This document shows positions 55,552-64,000 of a stretch of 64,000 nucleotides of DNA, one piece after another (position 1 is the first letter of the stretch; each line of letters begins with the position of its first letter). Made by a program: the position numbers and the translations under genes. The stretch spans positions 427,001-491,000 of the forward strand of contig JAJTWR010000362.1 of the NCBI GenBank assembly GCA_021613335.1, read 5' to 3'. This stretch comes from Whitmania pigra (lineage: Eukaryota; Annelida; Clitellata; Hirudinida; Haemopidae). The notes beneath the pieces are model-generated. The model was not told the origin of the DNA, did not search any database, and saw nothing but the letters and a program-made list of their open reading frames with translations.

Positions 55552-58500
55552 ATGCTGTTATGGGCCATAGTTTTGGTCTCCATAACTCTGGTCTCTCCAT
55601 TGGAAGTTAAGTTGAAAGAGAATCATTGATTTCATTCTGCGCATCTTAGATTTATTACATTGAATAGTAACTAAAAATATCATTTTAGCAATTGGATGAC
55701 GAAAACCTTGAATTAGTAATAATAAATTGTTAATTATATAGATTATACTAATTAAAAATAGTCTATTAAATAGCAATAATGTTATAAATATCAGGTTGTT
55801 TGGTGAGCGATTTTGTTAAACATTTATCTTGATAATTATTTTAAAACGTCTATTAGAAGGAAGTTGGGGACATTTCCATGGCGGCGATGAAGGAGGTTTA
55901 AGATTTGTATTGATTTTTTGTTAACTGTTTAATATATGTATCATTTCCAGAATAGCTTAGAATAACGCTATTTTATTTCTAACAATTATCGCCAAACAAT
56001 TATCTCTTCGAAATACTCAATTCCAAACGACAACTCGGTCAGGTAAAACGCTACTAACGCGCGAAAATCGAGGTGAACAATATAGGTCACTTAACTCACT
56101 CAATAGTAAAATTCCCGGTTCACAAATATAGTCACATAACAACAAGTTGCAACAAGTTTTAAGTTAAAAAGTACAGCTTGTGTAAACCCAGTAAAAAATG
56201 TTAATAAATATTGACTATTTCGTTTTGAGTGAATGATTCAAATTATTAATGCTTATTTGTCAGGTGATGATTATGACGAACAATCGGGAGACAGTGGATT
56301 AACACCGGAATTTGGAGGTTTTGTATTATAAAGTTATTAATAATGATTAATTAGAATTTTATCAATGAAATCAAGTTGCCAACATTTAATTTTTGTAATG
56401 TATATTATTCACTCGCGAATACTAGAACATGTTTTAGCAGAGTTGGGTTGCAACAATGATCCAGTTTGTAAGAACCTTGTCCAAACCGCCAAAATAGGTA
56501 AATGTCGGAATTCCATTTATACAAGTATTTGATAAAAAAATAAATATTTTTATTTTTGGAGCGTCATTGTAATGATATTAATGATTAAAATCATATTAAT
56601 GATAAAAAAAAGTTTAATGCTAAAAGGTCTGTTTACTTTGTATGACATGCAATATAAAATAGCATCCTTTCTGTTCCTTCCTGCTTGATTTTTATCAATT
56701 CTGAAAATAGTGCGAAAACAATGGTACATCAAGTGGGGATGGACTTACAAGGGACTGAAAGAAGTGCCAGCAAGTAGCATTGAAGAATGCGCTGAACAAT
56801 GCCTTGGCAGCAAATTATGTTTTGTCACGAGTTGGGCAGACAACAAATGCTACGTTCAGGATGATGGCGTTGCTGAATTGAAGTCTGAAAATCTGGAGGC
56901 TCGCAGTGGAGCTATCACTTTCTTGGGCAGAGTCAAGCGCCTCGTGAAATTCAGAAAATTTGCTAAATTTTTTGGTCACCCAATCATACCTCGCTTTAAT
57001 TTTAAAATCTGTGATTAACTAATTTCTAACAAATTAATAAGTTACAAGAATAATGTTATAACATTTAACTTTGGAGGCGCTCTCTCTAAACTTGTTTAAT
57101 CGGTCAGTTGTGATATACCTGATCCTGAATTTCAATTCAATTTTAGTAGGTGAATGTCGCGGTTCTCCAAGTGACGATGAAAGTAAATCTGATGATACTG
57201 AAAGCAAATTTGGAGGTTATCACAATAAGAAATTTAAATTTTAATTTATGATTTTTTTGAATTTAGATTTACATATTCATACATTTTATTAGATTACTTA
57301 AGACAATAATAATATCAATAACTTAATGAAAACAATATTAATAATTAACTAATGGAAAATGGCAATAATATATTGCATACATTGGATATTTATTTACAAT
57401 TGTTTCCACGATAATAAAAATGAATATCCTGGTGAACATATGTTGCCGGAAGAATCTGAGCCTACAAATAATTTGTTTGCATTAAATTCAATTTTGAATA
57501 GAACTAGGTGAATATCCGGGTTCTTCAAGTGACGATGAAAGTAAATCTGATGATACTGAAAGCAAATTTGGAGGTTGTTACAATAAGAAATTTAAATTTA
57601 AATTTAAGAATTTTTTTTCAATTTCTATTAAATAAAAATGGTTTTGATTCACTTTTTGCCAGCTATTTCATCATAAATGCACTTATTTTACATCAGGGGT
57701 CTCAAACACGCGGCCCGCGGGCCGCATGAGGCCCTCAAAGGCATTTCATGCGGCCCGCTACTGCAAGGATTCTTGCAATGTTTGGCAGTACATATGAACG
57801 TGAACAATTTTTCTCATCCATGAAAGTTAACAAGTCTGTACTAAGGTCACAGCTCACTAATGAACATTTGCAAGCAACACTGAGATTGGTTTCTTCTCAC
57901 AAAATCAAGCCTAATATTGATGCCCTTGTTGACGCAAAACTCTGCCAGGTCAGCAGTCAGTACAGAAAGTGACTGAAACCTAAGTTAACCAAATACAGAT
58001 ACGCCAAAAACGGTACATAAATTGACTACATTACATTTGTAATAAATGGATTTTAGAAAGTTTGTAAAGCACTACGTTCTTGTTACGTTGTCTTGTTTAT
58101 TAACTTTTTATCATTTTAAACAAGTTCTGGCTATGCGGCCCTCGAGGAACTTTACAAGTCATCACTTGGCCCTCGGAGCAATTTGAGTTTGAGACCCCTG
58201 TTTTACATGCAGATGCGGGCTGCCAGAATAATCAACGATGCGAAGATTTGGTCAAATTGGCCAAAATATGTTAGCATTATTTAATAATGTTATAACTTAT
58301 ATTACTACATAGCATAAAATAAATTAGTAATAAAATTAATGATTAAATTTATAATGACATTACTATTTCAGCTGCATCTTTAAATTCACACAAATATCAT
58401 CTGTTTTTTAAATTGAATTATACTTTGGACGAGCATTTAATAACATCAATTTGATTTTATTTCTAAAGCACGAAAACAATGGCTCGTAATATTGGGAAAG

Positions 58501-61500
58501 AAGTATAAAGGATCGAAGGGGGTTCCGGCAAAAGATGTCAAAGAGTGCTTTGATATCTGTTTGAACAGCGACAACTGTTTTGTGGTCAGTTGGACTGAGG
58601 ACAACAAGTGCCACATTCAAGATGATGGAGTAACTGATCTGACACCCGACAAATTGGAGCCTAGTACTAATGCGGTCACGTTTTTGGGCAAAGTAAAGCG
58701 TGTCATACGGTTCAGAAAATTCAAAAAACGTTTTGGTAATTGAAATTTCAATATTGACATGAGAAAATGTTTTACTAAAACCTGAGCATTTAAATTCCTA
58801 TATCGAATTTTGAATTTAGATTTACATATTCATACATTGCTATTAATACTAAGAGAAAATAATATTGTTTATGTTACATACTTATTCACTCCGACAGGAA
58901 GTGAAGTTCCTTCGCCAGATAGTGTAGATCCTGCGCCAGAAAATGTTGTTCCCCCGCCAGATAGTGTAGATCCTGCGCCAGAAAATGTTGTTCCTCCTCC
59001 ATACAGTGTAGCTCCTCCTCCAGAAAGTGTAGGTCCCCCGCCAGAAAGTTTACTTCCTCCGCCAGATAGTCTAGCTCCTCCGCCAGATGATGTAGTTCCT
59101 CCGCCAGACAGTGTAGTTCCACCTCCAGAAAGTGTAGTTCCCCCGTCAGAAAGTGTACTTCCTCCGCCAGATAATGTAGTTACACCTCCAGAAAATGTAG
59201 TTCCTCCACCAGATAATGTAGTTCCACCTCCAGAAAGTGTAGTTCCCCCGCCAGAAAATGTATTTCCCCAGCCAGATAATGTAGTTCAACTTCCAGAAAA
59301 TGCAGTTCCTCTACCAGACAGTGTAGTTCCTCCGCCAGAAAATGTAGTTCCTCCGCCAGATAGTGTAGTTCCCCAGCCACATAATGTAGTTCCACCGCCT
59401 GAAAGTATAGTTCCTTTACCAGGTTTTTTTCATGCATCACATTGTAATTTTTTTTGTAAGAAATCAAGTAATCAACTAGTTTAACCATTCAACTTTTAAA
59501 GTGTCATGTTTAAAGCTCTGTGTGCCAGTATTATTTATTATATCTATTTAACAATTGTTATCTTTAAAGGTGCAACGTCTACTTCTGATGATGAAATTCC
59601 ACCTGATAATATGAAAATTCCAGGTGCATAAATTCTACAATTATATGTATCTTGTTTGCCATGCATGCATCAATGATAAGCAAGTATATGTTAACATATA
59701 TTAATACTTATTAATCTCAATATGCCAGACGAAGACGAAGACGTTCCTCCACCTGAATTTGGAGGTTTTGTATATTTTTCTTTCTCTGCTTGATCTATAT
59801 TACTGATTATAATTTATGATTGATTTAAAATATTTATAGAATTGGGATGTCAGAATGATAACAAATGTAAGGGCCTTGTCAACAAATTCAAAAAAGGTAT
59901 GTTTTGATGGTATATATTACACATTAATACAGAGATAGTAAATGTAGCCATTAAACATTATTAAAATAATAAAACTATGTGCTGCTAATTATAAAATAAT
60001 ATATTATAAATTAATCTAGCTTAAACATGGTTACATGCACGCAACCCTAACAAATGTTTCAATGTTAAAATCTTTTTCATATAAAGTGAGAAGGTATTGG
60101 TACATCAAAAGGGGACAATTTTATAAGGAATCGAAAGAAATACAGGCACAAGATCTTATAGAATGTGCAGAAGCTTGCTTAAAAGACGATAAGTGTTTCG
60201 TGATAAGTTGGGCGGATGAGAAGTGCTTTGTACAGGATGATGGTAAAACGGAGTTGAAGCCAGAATATCTTGTACCTCGTGATGATTCTGTCACTTTCTT
60301 GGGAAAGAAGAAACGTATTCTGAAGTTGAGAATATTCCGTAAGGCTCAAGGTAGGTTATTTAATAAATAGCTAGTTAAATTATCCTTTTCACTATCAAAG
60401 TTGCGTATTACTTGCAATAATGACATCATAATTGTCATAAACGTCATAATATAAAAAGATCTATTTTAACGATATGGCAAAAGATAGATTAAGTAGATAA
60501 GTATTAAAAATGCTTGTTTTAAATCAGGTACCACTGAAGGCTTCCCGGAGGAAGAATATGATGTGCTCCCTGGCAAGCGGATTAGGCCTGGAAAACATGG
60601 TAAACCTGGATTATAGATGCCAAGTTAAAATGGCATTACTCTCTAAATTTTGATTTTTAAAAATCCCACAAAAATTATTAAATCATTCATTCTCTAAATT
60701 TATTATACATAATCTAAAAAAACACAAAAAAATTGATCCCGTTTGCAGATAATAATTTTTGGAGATTGGCCATAACAAATTTATGAATAATAATTGATTA
60801 GGTGAAGGTGAGAGCAAAGATGACGATGAATCCCTTGCACCAGCTTTTGGAGGTTGCACATTCATAATTTATGAAATTATAAATCTTATATTTAGGCATA
60901 ATATTAAAAAAAATATTAAGCATAATAAAGTCGACCTTGCATTGAGGCGCAAACAGATTATGAGAATTAAATTTTTGGAAATAATATCAGAATGAGTTTC
61001 TTTCGACAGAAGTGGGATGTCAGAATGACAAACAGTGCTCGGATCTTGTCAAACAAATCGGCAAAGGTGAGCATAATATGCATATATTTATTTATTTTTA
61101 AGGTAGCCAAAAGGTACTTGACTGAATGAATACTTTGACTTTTTTTTATCAAGAGTGGGGATATTGGTTCATCATCTGGGGACGGTTTTATAAGGGTTCT
61201 AAAGAGGTACCAGCAAAAGATGTTAAAGAATGCACAGACGCTTGCCTCAATGCTGATAAATGTCTCGTGCTTAGTTGGGCAGACGACAAGTGTTACTTAT
61301 TGGAAGATGACGGAACTGAATTGAAGCCGGGAAATCTTGAACCCCGAATTGGTGCTTTGACTCTCCTGGGCAAGAAGAAACGCCTTTTCAAAATAAGAAA
61401 ATTATTTCAAATTTATGGTGAGAATGTACAAAAAGTCTGCATTATAATTATCGCGATTTATTTTATGTTATTCTTTTAATTCACTAGGAGGCCAATTACA

Positions 61501-64000
61501 TTTTGGAGATATTCAATTTGACGACTATGATGATGATAATTAGGAAAATCAACCAGAAGATGAAACACTTGGACCTGCGTTAGGAGGTTGAATTTTATTT
61601 TTTTTACTTACTTCACGTGGCCGCACATTCTACGTTTATTATTATTGGAGAATTGACTGAGCAGTTTACGTTTGGAGCTAATTGCGCCAAGTCATTGGGT
61701 ATATGGTGTTTGTTATTTAACAGAACTTGGTTGCCAGAATGATCAGAAATGTCTGGATTTTTTGAAACTGGCCAGGATCAGTAAGCCATCAGTGTTGTTT
61801 TAAAAAAGCCTACAAACAAGACGTCAAACTGATCTAAATTACATAATTTATTGTCGACAGTTTCAGAAACTGTTTCAATCGGCACAAAAAAAACTACTTT
61901 TTTTTCATTTAACCACAGAACGAGCGCTGTGGATCATAAAATGGGGATGGTTTTATAAAGGACTAAAGGTGGTACCAGCAAAAGGAATTAAAGAGTGCGT
62001 TGAAATCTGCAAGGACGATGAGAAATGTTTTTTAATGAGCTGGACTGAAAAGGACGAATGCTACGTGCAAGACGATGGAGTAACTGACTTCAAACCAGAA
62101 AACCTGGAGGCGCGCGTTGGAGTTTTAACTTTGTTTGGGAAAGTAAAACGAATCAAGAAATTCAGGAAGCACCGAAAAGGTCTAGTTAAATTTTCTAATG
62201 TACTTTTTAACTGATGTTCAAAAATAAACAATCTTTTGTTTTTAAACGTTAAATTAATGTTAATATAACCTAATGTTATTATTTAATAGGTGAAGGCTTC
62301 TATTTTGGAACCTTTACGTTCACCGACGATTATGATAGTGCTGATGAAGGAGAAGGTATTTTGGTCTGGTACTCATGATGTTAACATAACATAACATTTA
62401 TTTATAGTGGTTAATAATACACGGATCTGTAATTTTATTTATTGTATCCGCATGAATGGTTTCCTTATAAAATAAACTAGATAAACAAGATGAAATAATT
62501 ATTTTTATAAGCTTGTCAACGTTAAGCTATGAAGTAAATGAGTTTAATGACTAAATGACCCGTCAACAGTTTTATTGATGCTTTTCAGGATATGGCTGCC
62601 AGAATGATGAGCAGTGTATGAAACTTATTAAACTCGTCGAAGGAGGTCTGGAAAATTAAAGTTTTTTATTTAGCTCAATAGATTTGGAAGTATGATTGCC
62701 ATTGTTTAATCAGTTTCATTAAGTATGTAAACTGTTCTGTAACATTGCTTAGTAATAATAGCAAGAAGGACAATTGTGATGACAATGCTAAAGTACAACG
62801 GTCTCAGATAACAAAAAATTATTTATTTATCATCTTTTTTTTGCAGTAAAAATGTTTTGGCGCGTCAAGTGGGGATGGTATTACAAGGGATTAAAGGAGG
62901 TTTCAGCAAACAACGTCAATGATTGCGTCCAGGCATGCATGGACAATGTCAAATGCTACGTATCAAACTGGGCAGAAGACAAATGTAGCGTTCAGGAGGA
63001 CGGCTCACCGGAAGAGGAAGTGAACTTAGAAAACTTGGAAGCTCGTTCTGGTTCCATAACCTTCGTGGGGAGACTAGGACGTCTTGTTGCATTTAGACAA
63101 ATGGTGTTGGAATCAGGTAATACTTTGCACGAATCGAAATGTTTTTAGGTGCAATGTTCTTTCTTTTTTTTGTGTTATCTTTTTCATATTTTCAAACTTT
63201 ATTATGAACTATGATGTACGGCGTCTGTTGTTAACACAGAAGCTGAAGGAGGTCCAGGAGATGAATACTTTTCATCTGAAAAAGACCAAAACGTGGTTTA
63301 CTCGAATATCGTCATTCAGGGCAAGGAAGTCAAAGTCTGCATGGTCACATGGAGGGATGCAAATTACCTCGCCAAATCCATGGAACAAATGACAAAAGCC
63401 ACAACTGAGGAAGATTGCGTCAATTATTGCGTAAGAAGCAATAAATGCACTGCCAATAGCTTCAGGCCAAACTCAGAGCAGAAATGCTGGATACTTAATG
63501 GGGATTTCCTGTTATCAGAAAAAGATTTGGTGTCAGAGGAAGGAGTTTTCACTAGCTTAAAGCAAAACTGCGATGGTAAGGCAATCTTATTTTATATTTA
63601 AATTTTTTTATGTTGTAATATTCACATAGAAACCTAGAGACATACAACCTATTACATACTATCACATTAAAGTCAGACTTCAATGTTTTCAAATTATTTC
63701 ACATATTTCATATGATTGAAGACATCACAAAGCGATAAATAAAATGTTATGCTGTTAGGTTAAAGTTTAATTCAGCTTCCATCTTAAATTACTGATCTCT
63801 CGACTTCAATTTCTTGCTCTAGATGCCAATACCCAATCGGGCGAGTGGGAGGTTAGTAGTGACGAAAGTTGCGAAGGGCTCCATATTAATATCGATTACG
63901 TCGACGAGAGCATGGTTCCCGTCAAACAGTCGACCTCCGAAGCCTGCCACAACTTTTGCAGAGACAGCGATGAATGCAAGGCTTCTAGCTTCAGACCGAA
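55552..64000 (+). CDS. Modular secreted protein with PAN/apple-like and GCQND repeats (3' end off the window)
   Basis: I do not recognise this gene. The probable signal-peptide exon starts at 55552 (hydrophobic stretch LLWAIVLVSITLV); its donor is unresolved. Later exons: 55858-55896, 56264-56317, 56441-56497, 56711-56974, 57150-57215, 57508-57573, 58213-58269, 58469-58735, 58898-59422, 59570-59623, 59729-59764, 59840-59896, 60087-60350, 60528-60599, 60802-60852, 61010-61066, 61154-61417, 61488-61586 (with a stop), 61724-61780, 61919-62179, 62290-62355, 62589-62645, 62847-63116, 63240-63575 and 63823 onward. All from the second on are phase 1-1 and multiples of 3, as in shuffled extracellular modules. 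Order: acidic linker, 19-aa GCQND module, ~88-aa four-cysteine module (C-x3-C, CFVxSW, KCxxQDDG), repeated. Two larger PAN-like domains with NSFRPN / SSFRPN follow. It is probably an extracellular multi-domain binding protein; ligand unknown. Confidence 0.75.
57150..57573 (+). repeat. Recently duplicated acidic-linker exon
   Basis: Exons 57150-57215 and 57508-57573 (both 66 nt) are nearly identical, with the core SDDESKSDDTESKFGG. They share flanking intron sequence (CAATAAGAAATTTAAATTT after each donor). A piece of the same intron (GAATTTAGATTTACATATTC) recurs at about 58813. The duplication is recent and included introns. Confidence 0.85.
57694..58200 (+). mobile_element. hAT-family DNA transposon, internally deleted
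   Basis: A 507-bp element with 14-bp terminal inverted repeats CAGGGGTCTCAAAC / GTTTGAGACCCCTG and a perfect 8-bp target-site duplication TTTTACAT (57686-57693 and 58201-58208), both hallmarks of hAT. The GGCCCGCGGGCC near the left end is typical of Charlie-like hATs. Inside, the frame 57748-57972 keeps the C-terminal transposase dimerisation signature (FGSTYEREQFFSSMKVNK, LRSQLTNEHLQATLRL), so most of the transposase is gone. The element is non-autonomous. It lies in an intron, 4 bp short of the next exon's acceptor AG. Confidence 0.92.
58898..59422 (+). repeat. Proline-rich heptad exon, ~24 copies of a 21-bp repeat
   Basis: An exon of 525 nt (175 codons, phase 1-1) made almost entirely of heptads of the type VVPPPES / VVPPPDN. 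The 21-bp minisatellite units vary (VDPAPEN, VLPPPDN, VTPPEN). The acceptor is CCGACAG; the donor GTTTTT is weak. It probably forms an extended polyproline stalk, negatively charged by Glu/Asp. Opposite-strand frames here read leucine/histidine-rich heptads and are shadows. Confidence 0.85.
61488..61586 (+). pseudogene. Linker exon with an in-frame stop codon
   Basis: By homology with the acidic exon 62290-62355 (GEGFYFGTFTFTDDYDSADE) this 99-nt exon reads GGQLHFGDIQFDDYDDDN, then TAG at 61541-61543, then ENQPEDETLGPALG and a donor. No GT donor occurs before the stop. Because the exon is phase 1-1 and a multiple of 3, skipping it keeps the frame. The exon is probably skipped, or the gene is truncated in this allele, or there is a sequencing error. 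Confidence 0.6.
63240..64000 (+). repeat. Two classical PAN-like domains near the right edge
   Basis: Exons 63240-63575 and 63823 to the edge encode larger cysteine domains with TTEEDCVNYCVRSNKCTANSF and TSEACHNFCRDSDECKASSF respectively, the C-x3-C-x5-C pattern of PAN/apple domains. An acidic leader (EAEGGPGDEYFSSEK) precedes the first. The second is cut by the window. They share more with standard PAN domains than the six modules upstream do. Confidence 0.7.

Larger units (their letters stand above)
56441..62645 (+). repeat. Six GCQND exon modules
   Basis: Six exons of exactly 57 nt, 56441-56497, 58213-58269, 59840-59896, 61010-61066, 61724-61780 and 62589-62645, encode LGCQNDxxCxxLVKxxx-type units with two cysteines. 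Each except the first is C-[NQ]-N; the first reads GCNND. Each precedes a four-cysteine PAN-like exon. The two-cysteine pattern could form one disulfide or link modules. Confidence 0.85.
56711..63116 (+). repeat. Six four-cysteine PAN/apple-like exon modules
   Basis: Exons 56711-56974, 58469-58735, 60087-60350, 61154-61417, 61919-62179 and 62847-63116, of 87-90 codons each. Shared landmarks in order: a tryptophan-rich start (QWYIKWGW type), YKG(L/S)KEV, EC-x3-C, CFV-x-SW, KC-x-V/I-QDDG, LEAR/LEPR, then a basic tail with LGKVKR and FRKF. The C-x3-C-x6-C spacing and the central position suggest a PAN/apple-like fold. The conserved basic C-terminal helix may bind anionic partners. The fold assignment is inference. 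Confidence 0.8.

Noticed and set aside
58886..59488. Antisense leucine/histidine-rich heptad frames resembling coiled coils
   Set aside because: They mirror the 21-bp proline repeat on the opposite strand; their period is dictated by the sense repeat, and no splice or start context supports them.

Overview
The window is a piece of an animal (bilaterian) nuclear genome. It is AT-rich and intron-rich, and packed with AAT/ATT, ATG/CAT and AATA microsatellites and fragments of retroelements. Eight conserved eukaryotic genes can be recognised by protein similarity, plus one large secreted-protein gene that I cannot assign to a named family. The mix fits a protostome, perhaps a lophotrochozoan such as an annelid. 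The species cannot be read from the sequence, and I hold that guess loosely.

Layout: (1) 1-3495, minus: SF3B1, one uninterrupted reading frame running off the left edge. (2) 5639-14144, minus: V-ATPase Vo subunit a, 21 coding exons whose phases all close (858 aa), with an identical tandem copy of one exon. (3) 14951-22059, plus, head-to-head with it: CNOT4, 16 exons, with a tRNA-derived SINE in one intron. (4) 24015-25469, plus: RBBP5, one coding exon. (5) 26110-28348, minus: a GT11 alpha-1,2-fucosyltransferase in two exons. (6) 28349-36230: a repeat-rich block holding a decayed second copy of the fucosyltransferase 5' end, SINE tails, a LINE 3' end, LTR remnants and very long microsatellites. 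(7) 36231-41594, minus: a class I (GH47) alpha-1,2-mannosidase, 11 exons, 590 aa. (8) 44775-52513, minus: a DAGLA-like diacylglycerol lipase, 18 exons, 1266 aa. (9) 52923-54044, plus: NDUFB4, three exons. (10) 55552 to beyond 64000, plus: a large modular gene.

The modular gene is the least ordinary part. A probable signal-peptide exon is followed by at least 24 exons that are nearly all phase 1-1. They alternate between short acidic linkers, a 19-residue two-cysteine module with a GCQND core, and an ~88-residue four-cysteine PAN/apple-like module. There is also one exon of proline-rich heptads, and two more classical PAN-like domains before the window ends. Recent exon duplication, an 8-bp-TSD hAT insertion a few bases from a splice acceptor, and one module with an in-frame stop show that the array is actively remodelling.

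The housekeeping genes are unrelated in pathway: splicing, proton pumping, mRNA decay, H3K4 methylation, Golgi glycan processing, lipid signalling and complex I. There is no operon logic. Exon coordinates were worked out by hand from splice signals, codon phase and family similarity. Nothing was checked against a database or transcripts.
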